A stretch of DNA of 62,127 bases from CAZBWP01 sp964630265 (GTDB lineage Bacteria; Pseudomonadota; Alphaproteobacteria; Rhodospirillales; Defluviicoccaceae), in contig CAZVRW010000016.1 of NCBI GenBank assembly GCA_964630265.1, positions 1 to 62,127 of the forward strand, given 5' to 3'. Below the pieces are notes generated by a model that ran no database searches, had not been told where the DNA came from, and saw only the letters and a program-made list of their open reading frames with translations. Shown piece after piece: positions 1-9,104 of the stretch. Position numbers and translations under genes: made by a program. The stretch's first letter is position 1, and each line of letters opens with the position of its first letter.

Positions 1-270
1 GAGGCCGAGATCATCGCCATCGGCGTCATGCCGGAGCGTCGTCGCCGGGGCGTCGGCACGCACCTGCTGACCGGCGCCTGCGGGCGGGCGGCCGCGGCCG
101 GGGCGCGCTGCCTGCTGCTGGAAGTCGCCGTCGACAACGTCGCCGCGCAGGCCCTCTACCGAAGGGCGGCGTTTCGGCCGGTGGGGCGGCGGCGCAACTA
201 CTATCGGCGGAGCGACGGGGCCGGCGTCGACGCGGCGATCCTCGCGCGCGATCTGGCGGTGGCCCGCTGA
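1..270 (+). CDS. rimI: Ribosomal protein S18 alanine N-acetyltransferase, C-terminal part (5' end outside window)
   Basis: The reading frame is open from the first base and ends at TGA, leaving 89 residues of a GNAT fold. The acetyl-CoA loop is visible as RRRRGVGTHLL (arginine-rich RxxGxG), and the later N-V-A-A-Q-A-L-Y-R-R-A-A-F stretch matches the motif in which the Asn and Tyr lie near the acetylated amine. RimI enzymes acetylate the N-terminal alanine of ribosomal protein S18. In alphaproteobacteria rimI commonly sits just before a TusA-like gene, mucR and fur, as here. The substrate is inferred from context; another small GNAT enzyme is possible because the N-terminal half is missing. 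Confidence 0.75.
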   Translation, partial: EAEIIAIGVMPERRRRGVGTHLLTGACGRAAAAGARCLLLEVAVDNVAAQALYRRAAFRPVGRRRNYYRRSDGAGVDAAILARDLAVAR

Positions 271-272
271 GC

Positions 273-548
273 TCAGCGCTTGCGAATCACCATGCGGTGG
301 ACGGCAGCGGTATCGGCCTCGGGATCCTCCGGCGCGAAGGCCTCGATCGCGTGTCCCGCCGCCTCGATCGACCGCGGCACGTTGGCGAGCGGCTCGGCGC
401 CCTTAAGTCGGATCAGCGCCGTCTGCCCGGCGGACATCCGTTCGATCAAAAGCTTGGTGCGCACGAACGTCAGCGGACACACCTCCCCCGTGATGTCGAG
501 GAAGAAATCCGTTTGCAGCGGTTCGCTGCTTTTTTCTATATTGCTCAC
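273..548 (-). CDS. TusA/SirA-family sulfur carrier protein
   Basis: A 91-residue protein carrying the family signature E-V-C-P-L-T-F-V-R-T-K at residues 22-32, with the persulfide-carrying cysteine followed by proline. TusA-like proteins pass sulfur as a persulfide to tRNA thiolation, molybdenum cofactor or other sulfur pathways; which applies here cannot be told. The start is a GTG, since no upstream ATG is in frame. The gene converges tail-to-tail on rimI with two bases between the stops and is divergent from mucR. It is shorter than the YedF type and has no fused domain. Confidence 0.8.
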   Translation of the reverse strand: MSNIEKSSEPLQTDFFLDITGEVCPLTFVRTKLLIERMSAGQTALIRLKGAEPLANVPRSIEAAGHAIEAFAPEDPEADTAAVHRMVIRKR

Positions 549-557
549 CTTCGGTTC

Positions 558-586
558 TTGCCTTGCCAGCGGCGTCGAATTATATC
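558..586 (+). promoter_or_regulatory. Predicted sigma-70-type promoter of mucR
   Basis: TTGCCT at 558-563 and TATATC at 581-586 are separated by exactly 17 bases, about 35 bases before the mucR ATG. The region is locally A+T-rich against a very G+C-rich background. It also lies just upstream of the divergent TusA-like gene, so one short region serves both. Motif match only. Confidence 0.45.
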
Positions 587-621
587 CCGTCTACGTTTTG
601 AAACCGGGGGAAACTCTAGGA

Positions 622-1038
622 ATGACGGATAAGCCAAACCCAAGCGAAATGTTGGAGTTGACGACAGAAATCGTTGCCGCGCACGTTGGCAACAACGTCG
701 TCCCGCTTGCCGACCTGCCACAACTGATCCAGGAGGTCTATCGAACCCTCTCCGGGATCGGGTCCGACCAGGAGGCGCCGGACCGCCCGCGCCCTGTTGT
801 CCCGGTGAAGAAGTCGGTCACCCCCGATTATATCATCTGTCTCGAGGACGGGAAGAAGCTTAAGATGCTGAAGCGGCATCTGAAGACGGCCTACAACATG
901 ACGCCGGAGGAATACCGCGAGCGTTGGGGCCTGCCCGCCGATTACCCGATGGTCGCGCCCAATTACGCGCGGCATCGCAGCAACCTGGCGAAGCAAATCG
1001 GCCTCGGCACACGGCGGCGTCGCGACGAAGACGAATGA
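622..1038 (+). CDS. mucR: MucR/Ros-family zinc-finger transcriptional regulator
   Basis: A 138-residue protein. The N-terminal half (L-E-L-T-T-E-I-V-A-A-H-V-G-N-N and following) is the oligomerisation region of MucR proteins. Residues around 75-105 form the atypical bacterial C2H2 finger: Cys in Y-I-I-C-L-E-D-G-K-K, then L-K-R-H-L, then the M-T-P-E-E-Y-R block typical of the family. MucR proteins bind A+T-rich DNA, act in an H-NS-like manner and often repress their own gene. An upstream open extension exists, but homology starts at this ATG, preceded by CTAGGA. The second zinc histidine is not clearly visible (the finger reads H-L-K-T-A-Y), so metal binding may be weaker than in Ros. Confidence 0.9.
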   Translation: MTDKPNPSEMLELTTEIVAAHVGNNVVPLADLPQLIQEVYRTLSGIGSDQEAPDRPRPVVPVKKSVTPDYIICLEDGKKLKMLKRHLKTAYNMTPEEYRERWGLPADYPMVAPNYARHRSNLAKQIGLGTRRRRDEDE

Positions 1039-1044
1039 CCCACG

Positions 1045-1086
1045 GGCTCGCACCCGCCGCGATCACGAAGACAGGCGGGGCGAGCC
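1045..1086 (+). terminator. Strong stem-loop between mucR and fur
   Basis: GGCTCGC(A)CCCGCC at 1045-1058 pairs with GGCGGGGCGAGCC at 1074-1086, giving a 13-pair stem with one bulged A and a 15-base loop. It begins seven bases after the mucR stop. No T-run follows, so it is either a Rho-assisted or weak terminator or a processing/stability hairpin for the mucR transcript. Confidence 0.45.
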
Positions 1087-1131
1087 GGTGAAACGGGCTC
1101 CAACGGGAGGCAATCGGGCGGCGAGAGAGCG

Positions 1132-1563
1132 ATGACGTCACCATCACGCATCGAGCAATTGTGTGCCGAAAAAGGCATGAAGATGACGGGGCAACGCCGG
1201 ATCATCGCCCGCGTGCTGTCCGAGGCGACGGACCACCCCGACGTCGAGGAGGTCTATCGCCGGGCAACGGACATCGATCCGCGGATCAGCATCGCCACCG
1301 TCTATCGGACCGTCCGATTGTTCGAAGAGGCGAGTATCCTGGAGCGGCACGATTTCGGCGACGGGCGCGCCCGTTACGAGGAAGCGACCGAGGACCACCA
1401 CGATCACCTGATCGACATCCAGACGGGCAAGGTGATCGAGTTTCGCAGCGCCGAGATCGAGGCGCTGCAGCGCGCCATCGCCGAGCAGCACGGCTATCGC
1501 CTGGTGGGCCACCGCCTGGAACTGTTCGGCGTGCCGATCCGCCCGCCCCGCGACTCGTCGTGA
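1132..1563 (+). CDS. fur: Fur-family metalloregulator (Fur/Mur type)
   Basis: A 143-residue protein with the Fur winged-helix and dimerisation layout. The DNA-binding part includes M-T-G-Q-R-R-I-I-A and R-I-S-I-A-T-V-Y-R-T-V-R-L-F-E-E; the metal region reads E-D-H-H-D-H-L-I-D. In alphaproteobacteria this orthologue group senses Fe(II) or Mn(II) (Fur or Mur), while Irr, encoded at 21083, takes much of the iron-response role. It lacks the paired CxxC structural zinc site, as is usual in this clade. Its stop overlaps the GTG proposed for miaB. Confidence 0.9.
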   Translation: MTSPSRIEQLCAEKGMKMTGQRRIIARVLSEATDHPDVEEVYRRATDIDPRISIATVYRTVRLFEEASILERHDFGDGRARYEEATEDHHDHLIDIQTGKVIEFRSAEIEALQRAIAEQHGYRLVGHRLELFGVPIRPPRDSS

Positions 1564-2942
1564 CCGTGTCGTGCGGCCTTTCTGACGGAACGGGCTTGGC
1601 CAAGAACCTCTTCATCAAGACCTACGGCTGCCAGATGAACGTCTACGATTCCGAGCGGATGGCGGACGTGCTGGCGCCGCACGGCTGGCGGCTGGTGGAC
1701 GCGGCGGACGACGCCGATCTCGTCGTTCTTAACACCTGTCACATCCGCGAGAAGGCGGCGGAGAAGGTCTATTCGGAACTCGGCCGCTTGCGACCGCTGA
1801 CCGTGCGCCCGCGCGCCGATGGCCGTCGCGTCCTGCTCGGCGTCGCCGGCTGCGTCGCCCAGGCGGAGGGCGAGGAGATCCTGCGCCGGGCGCCGTTCGT
1901 CGACCTGGTGTTCGGCCCGCAGACCTATCACCGCCTGCCGGACATGGTCGCGCGGGCGCTGGCCGAACGCGCGCCGGTGCTGGACACCGACTTCCCGCCG
2001 GAGCCGAAGTTCGACACGCTGCCCGAAGCCCATGCCCGGCGGCCGCAGGCGGGCGCGTTCCTGACGGTGCAGGAAGGCTGCGACAAGTTCTGCAGCTTCT
2101 GCGTCGTCCCCTACACCCGCGGCGCCGAGTATTCGCGTCCGGCCACCGCCGTGCTCGCCGAGGCCCGGCGCTTCGCCGAACGCGGCGCCCGCGAGATCAC
2201 GCTGCTGGGTCAGAACGTCAACGCCTACCACGGCGCGGCGCCCGATGGTGGTGTCTGGTCGCTGGCCCGGCTGATCCGGGCGATCGCCGAGATCCCCGGC
2301 CTGGCCCGCATCCGCTACACCACCTCGCATCCGCTGGATATGGCCGACGACCTGATCGCCGCCCACCGCGACGTGCCGACGCTGATGCCGTATCTGCATC
2401 TACCGATCCAGTCGGGCAGCGACCGCGTCCTGGCGGCCATGCACCGTCGTCATACCGCCGCCGACTACCTGCGGATCGTCGAGCGGCTGCGCGCCGCCCG
2501 CCCCGACCTGGCCCTGAGCGGCGACTTTATCGTCGGCTTTCCCGGCGAGACCGACGCGGATATTCAGGCGACTTTGGATCTCGTTGGCCAAGTGGGCTAC
2601 GCGCAGGCGTTCTCCTTCAAGTACAGCCCGCGGCCGGGTACGCCGGCGGCGCGCTTGCCGCAGGTCGACGAAGCGGTGAAGGCGGCGCGGCTAGCCGCGT
2701 TGCAGGCCCTGCTCAACACGCAGCAGGCGGCGTTCAACGCGGCCTGCGTCGGCCGTGTCCTGCCGGTTCTGTTCGATGGCCGGGGCCGCCGCGAGGGGCA
2801 GATCGTCGGCCGCAGCCCGTATCAGCAGCCGGTGCACGTGGCGGCGAGCGAGCACCTGATCGGCGGCGTGGCGGCGGTCGAAATCCGGCGCGGCCTCGCC
2901 AACAGCCTCAGCGGCAGCGTCGTCGAGCGGGCGGTGGCATGA
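1560..2942 (+). CDS. miaB: tRNA-2-methylthio-N6-dimethylallyladenosine synthase
   Basis: Methylthiolates ms2i6A37 next to the anticodon of UNN-decoding tRNAs. The MTTase N-domain cysteines appear in K-T-Y-G-C-Q-M-N, L-N-T-C-H-I-R-E-K and V-A-G-C-V-A-Q. The radical-SAM CxxxCxxC is in E-G-C-D-K-F-C-S-F-C-V-V-P-Y. A C-terminal TRAM domain follows from about residue 395. Three starts are possible: GTG at 1560 (overlapping the fur stop, chosen), GTG at 1566 and TTG at 1596; homology begins at A-K-N-L-F-I-K, so the shortest form would still be complete. The stop overlaps the phoH start (ATGA). Confidence 0.93.
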   Translation: MTVSCGLSDGTGLAKNLFIKTYGCQMNVYDSERMADVLAPHGWRLVDAADDADLVVLNTCHIREKAAEKVYSELGRLRPLTVRPRADGRRVLLGVAGCVAQAEGEEILRRAPFVDLVFGPQTYHRLPDMVARALAERAPVLDTDFPPEPKFDTLPEAHARRPQAGAFLTVQEGCDKFCSFCVVPYTRGAEYSRPATAVLAEARRFAERGAREITLLGQNVNAYHGAAPDGGVWSLARLIRAIAEIPGLARIRYTTSHPLDMADDLIAAHRDVPTLMPYLHLPIQSGSDRVLAAMHRRHTAADYLRIVERLRAARPDLALSGDFIVGFPGETDADIQATLDLVGQVGYAQAFSFKYSPRPGTPAARLPQVDEAVKAARLAALQALLNTQQAAFNAACVGRVLPVLFDGRGRREGQIVGRSPYQQPVHVAASEHLIGGVAAVEIRRGLANSLSGSVVERAVA

Positions 2943-3976
2943 CGTCTCCCGGTCCGGCGGACGGCGGCGACGTGCCGCCCGAAAAAACGCTGCAGCTCGA
3001 ATTCGATGACAACCGCTTGGCGATGCAGCTGTTCGGCTCGCACCACGGCAACTTGGCGCGGATCGAACGGCACCTGGACGTGACCGCCGACGCCCGCGGC
3101 AATCAGCTGACGATCAGCGGCCCGGCCGAGGCAGTGGAGGCGACGCGCACGGTGCTCGATCACCTCTATCGGCGACTCGCCAACGGCCAGTCGGCGCGCG
3201 GCGAGGACGTCGATGCGGCGGTGCGGATGGTCACCGCCACCGGCACCGCGGCGGACGCCAACCTGGCGGTGCGGATCCGTCATCGCACCGTCTCGCCTCG
3301 CTCCCCGACCCAGGCGGCGTATCTGCGCGCCATCGACGAGCATGACCTGGTGTTCGGGCTCGGCCCGGCCGGCACCGGCAAGACCTATCTGGCGGTGGCC
3401 AAGGCGGTGGAGCGACTGGTCGGCGGCGATGTGGATCGGATCATCCTGTCGCGTCCCGCCGTCGAGGCGGGCGAACAGCTGGGCTTCCTGCCCGGCAACA
3501 TGCGCGAGAAGGTCGATCCCTACCTCCGACCGCTGTATGATGCGCTCTATGACATGCTGCCCGGACCGCAGGTGGCGAAGCGGCTGGAAAGCGGTGAAAT
3601 CGAGGTGGCGCCGCTGGCCTTCATGCGCGGCCGGACGCTGGCCAACGCGTTCGTCATTCTCGACGAGGCACAGAACACGACGTCCGTGCAGATGAAGATG
3701 TTCCTCACCCGACTGGGCGAGAACGCCCGCATGGTGGTGACCGGCGACCTGAGCCAGGTGGACCTGCCGAAGGGGACGCGCTCGGGCCTGCGCCACGCTC
3801 TGGAGGTGTTGGCCAACGTCGACGGCTTGGCCTGCGTGCGGTTCACCGACGCCGACGTGGTGCGGCATCCGCTCGTCACCCGCATCGTTCGCGCCTACGA
3901 TGCCGCCGAGAGCCGGCTCAAGGTCGGCGCCCGCTACAAGTCCGAACATGCCGGCGGCGACGATGACGGCGCCTGA
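2939..3976 (+). CDS. phoH: PhoH-family ATPase
   Basis: A 345-residue cytoplasmic P-loop protein with Walker A G-P-A-G-T-G-K-T at residues 142-149, a Walker B-like F-V-I-L-D-E-A-Q-N, and the T-G-D-L-S-Q-V-D-L motif typical of PhoH. The first 75 residues hold a KH-like N-terminal part. PhoH proteins are ATPases linked to RNA metabolism and form a conserved pair with ybeY, as here. It overlaps miaB by four bases and ybeY by 14, which suggests translational coupling along the run. Confidence 0.92.
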   Translation: MTSPGPADGGDVPPEKTLQLEFDDNRLAMQLFGSHHGNLARIERHLDVTADARGNQLTISGPAEAVEATRTVLDHLYRRLANGQSARGEDVDAAVRMVTATGTAADANLAVRIRHRTVSPRSPTQAAYLRAIDEHDLVFGLGPAGTGKTYLAVAKAVERLVGGDVDRIILSRPAVEAGEQLGFLPGNMREKVDPYLRPLYDALYDMLPGPQVAKRLESGEIEVAPLAFMRGRTLANAFVILDEAQNTTSVQMKMFLTRLGENARMVVTGDLSQVDLPKGTRSGLRHALEVLANVDGLACVRFTDADVVRHPLVTRIVRAYDAAESRLKVGARYKSEHAGGDDDGA

Positions 3977-4484
3977 CATCGAGGTGGTTCCCCGCGGCGG
4001 CCGCTGGCTGGAGGAGCTGGACGATCCGGAGGCGGTGTGCCGCAGCGCCGGCTTCGCCGCCTGGCAGGCGGCGGGGGCGCCGCCGCTGGTCGGTGTCGTC
4101 GCCGTCGCGCTCGCCGATGACGCCGAGGTGGTGGACCTCAATCGGCGCTACGGCGGCGCCGAGGGTGCGACCAACGTTCTGTCGTTCGCCTATCCCGCCG
4201 AAGGTCCGCCGGATCGCGCCGCCGCCGATCGCCCGATCGGCGACATCATCGTCGCCTACGAGACCGCGGCGGCGGAGGCGCGGGCCGAGGCGCGGTCGCT
4301 CGCCGACCATCTCAGCCGCCTGGTCGTGCACGGGATGCTGCACCTTTTGGGATTCGATCATTCGACCCCCGCCGAGGCGGCGGACATGGAGGCGGTGGAG
4401 GCGCGGGCGTTGGCGGCGGTTGACAGCGCCGACCCGCAGGCGCCACTTCTCACGCGGAGCCATGAACCGATCGACAGCCGATAG
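3963..4484 (+). CDS. ybeY: Endoribonuclease YbeY (16S rRNA 3'-end maturation)
   Basis: A 173-residue metalloprotein carrying the signature H-G-M-L-H-L-L-G-F-D-H (H-x3-H-x5-H zinc site). YbeY acts in 16S rRNA maturation and late ribosome quality control. The start chosen is the ATG inside the end of phoH, giving M-T-A-P-D-I-E-V; an earlier in-frame ATG would add residues with no family match. The upstream segment G-A-T-N-V-L-S-F-A-Y-P is also family-typical. Its end overlaps corC by 23 bases. Confidence 0.93.
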   Translation: MTAPDIEVVPRGGRWLEELDDPEAVCRSAGFAAWQAAGAPPLVGVVAVALADDAEVVDLNRRYGGAEGATNVLSFAYPAEGPPDRAAADRPIGDIIVAYETAAAEARAEARSLADHLSRLVVHGMLHLLGFDHSTPAEAADMEAVEARALAAVDSADPQAPLLTRSHEPIDSR

Positions 4485-5457
4485 CCCGTCGTCGGCGGCC
4501 GGCGCCGACACCGGCGACGACCCGCGATCATCTCGAGACGGCAGGGGACCCGGAGACGGCCGGGCAGCCGGCGAGCGCGTGGGCGTCGGCCCGCTGCGCG
4601 CCCTGGTGCGGCGCCTGCGGCGCGGTCGCAACGGCGACGGTGGCGCTCGGGATTCGCTCACGGAGCTGATGGAGGAACGGGACGAGGCGGAGATTCCGCT
4701 CGACGCGGACGAGCGGGTCCTGTTCGCCAACATCCTGGCGCTGCGCGACCGATCGGTCGAGGACGCGATGGTGCCGCGACCGGATATCGTCGGCATCGAG
4801 GTCGACGCCAACCTGGCAGACGTGATCGAGCTGATGACCCGCGAGGGGCATTCGCGCGTCCCCGTCTACCGGGAAACGCTCGACGACGCCCTCGGTATGA
4901 TCCACATCAAGGATGTGCTGGCCTGGCGCGACCGGGCGGCGTCCTTCAAGATTGGCAAGATCCTGCGGCGGGTGCTGTTCGTCGCGCCGTCCATGAAGGT
5001 TCTCGAACTGCTGCTCGAAATGCGGGTCAAGCGTTGCCACATGGCGTTGGTGGTGGACGAATTCGGGGGCGTCGACGGCCTGGTGACCATCGAGGACTTG
5101 GTCGAGGAAATCGTCGGCGATATCCACGACGAGCATGACCGCAGCCCGGAAGACACGCTCGTCCGCTGGGCCGACGGCACGCTCGACGTCGACGCCCGAA
5201 CCGAGATCGAGGTGCTGGAGCAGGAGTACGGCTCGGTGCTGCTCGATGAAGAGCGCGACGAGATCGACACCCTCGGCGGCTTGGTCTTCGCTCTTGCCGG
5301 CCGGGTGCCCATCCGCGGCGAGTTGGTCCAGCATTCCTCCGGCCTGGAATTCGAGATCCTCGACGCCGACCCCCGCCGCATTCGGCGGCTGCGCGTCCGC
5401 CGCACCCCCGTGGTGGAGACGACGCCGGCCGTCGCGTCGACGCCGGACGCGGAATGA
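4462..5457 (+). CDS. corC: CorC/HlyC-type CBS-pair protein with transporter-associated domain
   Basis: A 331-residue soluble protein. After a low-complexity N-terminus of about 55 residues comes R-S-V-E-D-A-M-V-P-R-P-D-I, the family entry to the CBS pair, then M-A-L-V-V-D-E-F-G-G-V-D-G-L-V-T-I-E-D-L in the second CBS domain. The C-terminal 80 residues are the CorC/HlyC domain. Homologues are linked to magnesium and cobalt efflux and tolerance. No membrane segment is present, so it is the short, soluble type. A GGAG lies just before the chosen ATG. Confidence 0.88.
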   Translation: MNRSTADSPSSAAGADTGDDPRSSRDGRGPGDGRAAGERVGVGPLRALVRRLRRGRNGDGGARDSLTELMEERDEAEIPLDADERVLFANILALRDRSVEDAMVPRPDIVGIEVDANLADVIELMTREGHSRVPVYRETLDDALGMIHIKDVLAWRDRAASFKIGKILRRVLFVAPSMKVLELLLEMRVKRCHMALVVDEFGGVDGLVTIEDLVEEIVGDIHDEHDRSPEDTLVRWADGTLDVDARTEIEVLEQEYGSVLLDEERDEIDTLGGLVFALAGRVPIRGELVQHSSGLEFEILDADPRRIRRLRVRRTPVVETTPAVASTPDAE

Positions 5458-7070
5458 CCGCGGCCGCCGGCCGCTTCGTCCGCGTCGTCCCCGAGCCGGG
5501 GGTGAGCCGCGTCGGCGCCTGGGCCCTGAAGATGCATGCCGTCGTCACCGGGCTGCGTGGCGGGCGACGCATTCTCATCGCCTTCTGCCTCGGTGCGCTG
5601 GCCAGCCTCGCGCTGCCGCCGGTGCACGCGTGGCCGCTGCTCGTGCCGGCGTTCACCGGCCTCGTCTGGCTCACCGATCGGCGGATCGCCGGCCCGGCAT
5701 CCGCCCTCGCCGTCGGGTGGTGGTTCGGCGTGGGGTTCTTTCTCGTCGGCCTCTACTGGCTGTTCTACGCCTTCGCCGTGCGCGGCGGCCTGTTCGTCTG
5801 GATCGCACCGTTCGCCGTGCTCGGCCTCGCCGCCCTGCTCGCCGGCTTCCCCGCGCTCGCCTGCTTGGTGGCGCGCCTGGTCGGGCGAACGGGCATCGGT
5901 GGCGTTCTCGTCCTGGCCGCCGCGTGGATCGGCACGGAATGGCTCCGCAGCTGGGTGCTGACCGGCTTTCCGTGGAACCTGCTCGGCTCCGTCTGGGCGT
6001 TCTCGGACAGCATGATCCAGATGGCGGCGCTGGCCGGCACCTACGGTCTCGGCCTCGCCACCGTCATCGCCGTGGCGATGCCATCGACGGTCGCCGACCG
6101 CGCCGTGCCGGGTCGTCGCGCCGGCGTCGCGGTGATCGCCGCGGCGGCGGTGCTCGTCGCCGTCTGGGGCGGCGGCATGCTGCGCCTGGCCGTCGTCGGC
6201 GACACCGGCACGGTCGACGGCGTCCACCTGCGTCTCGTCCAGCCGAGCATTCCGCAGGAGCGCAAATGGCAGGGCGCCCTGCTCGACGCCCACCTCGACA
6301 GCCAACTCACCCTGAGTGCCTCCGCCGCCACGCCGCCGCCGACCCACATTTTCTGGTCAGAAGCCGCGGCGCCCCTGTTCCTCGAGGAGGACGCGGCGCG
6401 GCGCGCCCGGATCGGCCGCTACACCCCGCCGGACGGGCTGACGGTGCTCGGCACGCTGCGCCGCTCGGCGCCGGACGGCTCGTTCAGCCTGTACAACAGC
6501 CTGGTCGCGCTCGATGCCGATGGCGACATCGTCGGCGCTTTCGACAAGGTCCATCTGGTGCCGTTCGGGGAGTACATGCCGTTCCGCGACATCGTCGGCC
6601 TCGGCAAGCTGACCGAGGGCACGGTCGACTTTAGGCCGGGCCCCGGCCTGCGGACGCTGCGCCTGCCCGGGCTGCCGCCGGTCGGCCCGCTGATCTGCTA
6701 CGAGGTGATCTTCCCCGGCGCCGTCGCCGCCGCGAACGATCGGCCCGACTGGCTGCTCAATCTCACGAACGACGGCTGGTACGGTTATTCTTCGGGACCC
6801 TTTCAGCATTTCGCGGCGGCGCGCCTGCGCGCCGTGGAGGAGGGGCTGCCGCTGGTGCGTGTCGCCAACACCGGGATTTCGGCGATCATCGATCCCCTCG
6901 GGCGGATCGTTGCCAGCCTCGGCCTCGAGCAAACCGGCATCGTCGATGGACCTTTGCCGCGGCCGCTCGAGGCGCCCACGCCCTATGCCCGGCTCGGGGA
7001 CCGCATCGTGCTGCCGCTGTTGCTCGGCGTGGCCCTGATGGGTCTTTTCAGCGGCCGTCGCGGCGCCTGA
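5454..7070 (+). CDS. lnt: Apolipoprotein N-acyltransferase
   Basis: Adds the third acyl chain to the N-terminal cysteine of lipoproteins at the periplasmic face of the inner membrane. The first 245 residues contain a run of hydrophobic helices (for example I-L-I-A-F-C-L-G-A-L-A and L-V-L-A-A-A-W-I-G-T-E-W). The nitrilase-like domain carries the full Glu-Lys-Cys triad at E303 (F-W-S-E), K365 (F-D-K-V-H-L-V-P-F-G-E) and C415 (L-I-C-Y-E). The start overlaps the corC stop as ATGA. Length (538) is normal. The first 25 residues may be dispensable, since homology begins near G-G-R-R-I-L. Confidence 0.93.
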   Translation: MTAAAGRFVRVVPEPGVSRVGAWALKMHAVVTGLRGGRRILIAFCLGALASLALPPVHAWPLLVPAFTGLVWLTDRRIAGPASALAVGWWFGVGFFLVGLYWLFYAFAVRGGLFVWIAPFAVLGLAALLAGFPALACLVARLVGRTGIGGVLVLAAAWIGTEWLRSWVLTGFPWNLLGSVWAFSDSMIQMAALAGTYGLGLATVIAVAMPSTVADRAVPGRRAGVAVIAAAAVLVAVWGGGMLRLAVVGDTGTVDGVHLRLVQPSIPQERKWQGALLDAHLDSQLTLSASAATPPPTHIFWSEAAAPLFLEEDAARRARIGRYTPPDGLTVLGTLRRSAPDGSFSLYNSLVALDADGDIVGAFDKVHLVPFGEYMPFRDIVGLGKLTEGTVDFRPGPGLRTLRLPGLPPVGPLICYEVIFPGAVAAANDRPDWLLNLTNDGWYGYSSGPFQHFAAARLRAVEEGLPLVRVANTGISAIIDPLGRIVASLGLEQTGIVDGPLPRPLEAPTPYARLGDRIVLPLLLGVALMGLFSGRRGA

Positions 7071-7116
7071 CGGCGTCTCCCTACATGGTTGTGACGCCAG
7101 ATCGCGATAACAATCG

Positions 7117-7219
7117 TTGCTTTGCGCTAAGAGTAGTGGATAAAATATTCGTGAGGCATCGCGAACGACGATGTGCACCGAAAAGGTGTGTCGACGCCCG
7201 CGCCACGGCTGAGCCGTGG
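7117..7219 (+). promoter_or_regulatory. Predicted promoter and leader hairpin of the XRE regulator gene
   Basis: TTGCTT (7117-7122), 17 bases, then ATAAAA (7140-7145) sits in an A+T-rich patch rare in this window. Downstream, CCACGGC-TGA-GCCGTGG (7203-7219) is a perfect seven-pair hairpin. Between them CATCG-CGAACGA-CGATG is a shorter dyad. The dyads could be an autoregulatory operator for the XRE protein or leader structures. Confidence 0.4.
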
Positions 7220-7265
7220 GGGGGGCAGGGTCGGCCGCTCGGAGGGAGGGGAGGAGCGAACAGAG

Positions 7266-7757
7266 ATGAGCGCGAGCACTGTGAGCGAACACGGCCGATC
7301 CCGATCACCCGCTCCCGCCGCCCGTTTCGAGCGGATGCCGCCGGGCACACCGAATCCGATCGACGTACATGTGGGCGCCCGGGTGCGGCTGCGGCGGACC
7401 CTCCTTGGCCTGAGCCAAGAAAAGCTGGGCGAAGCGGTCGGTCTGACCTTCCAACAGATCCAGAAATATGAACGAGGCGCCAACCGGATCGGCGCCTCGC
7501 GCCTATTCGAGTTCAGCCGCATCCTCGACGTTCCCATCGCCTTCTTCTTCGATGACATGCCGGACGGCAACCCGCAGGCGGCGAGTGAACTCTATGGTCT
7601 CGACGAACCGAAGCAGGCGCCGCTCGAACAGGATCCGCTGACCCGGCGGGAAACGCTGGAGCTGGTCCGCGCCTATTACCGCATCACCGATCCCCGCGTC
7701 CGTCACCGCCTTTTCGAGCTGACCAAGTCGCTCGCCAACAGCGAAGCCCTGGAATAG
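7266..7757 (+). CDS. XRE-family helix-turn-helix regulator
   Basis: A 163-residue cytoplasmic protein with a Cro/CI-type HTH at about residues 35-90: V-R-L-R-R-T-L-L-G-L-S-Q-E-K-L-G, then the recognition helix in T-F-Q-Q-I-Q-K-Y-E-R-G. The C-terminal half, with E-L-V-R-A-Y-Y-R-I-T-D-P, resembles a family widespread in alphaproteobacteria and often found just before metK. The start chosen is the ATG preceded by GGAGGAG; an upstream extension in frame has no family match. The target is unknown. The context suggests a link with SAM supply, which is an inference. Confidence 0.85.
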   Translation: MSASTVSEHGRSRSPAPAARFERMPPGTPNPIDVHVGARVRLRRTLLGLSQEKLGEAVGLTFQQIQKYERGANRIGASRLFEFSRILDVPIAFFFDDMPDGNPQAASELYGLDEPKQAPLEQDPLTRRETLELVRAYYRITDPRVRHRLFELTKSLANSEALE

Positions 7758-7923
7758 CACCCTGGCCGGGCCGGCGCGCGGCTTGACGTCGCGCCGTGCT
7801 GCTGCAACAACAGGGTCATCGCGCGTCGCCCACTGGACGCGCAGGCCGGCGATCGGCGTGACGCCGCACCCCACGGTCGCCAAGGTCCCACAATCCCTGA
7901 TCCCATCTATCGAAAGGTCGGCC

Positions 7924-9099
<1,176 letters not shown>

Positions 9100-9104
9100 G
9101 GACG

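Noticed and set aside
280..621. Upstream extension of MucR overlapping the TusA-like gene
   Set aside because: It is antisense to the TusA-like gene, lacks MucR homology and would skip the predicted promoter.
7758..7923. Possible SAM-sensing riboswitch before metK
   Set aside because: The 166 bases contain only small dyads such as CGGCG-TGA-CGCCG. I could not fit the conserved cores of the SAM-II, SAM-V or SAM/SAH types.
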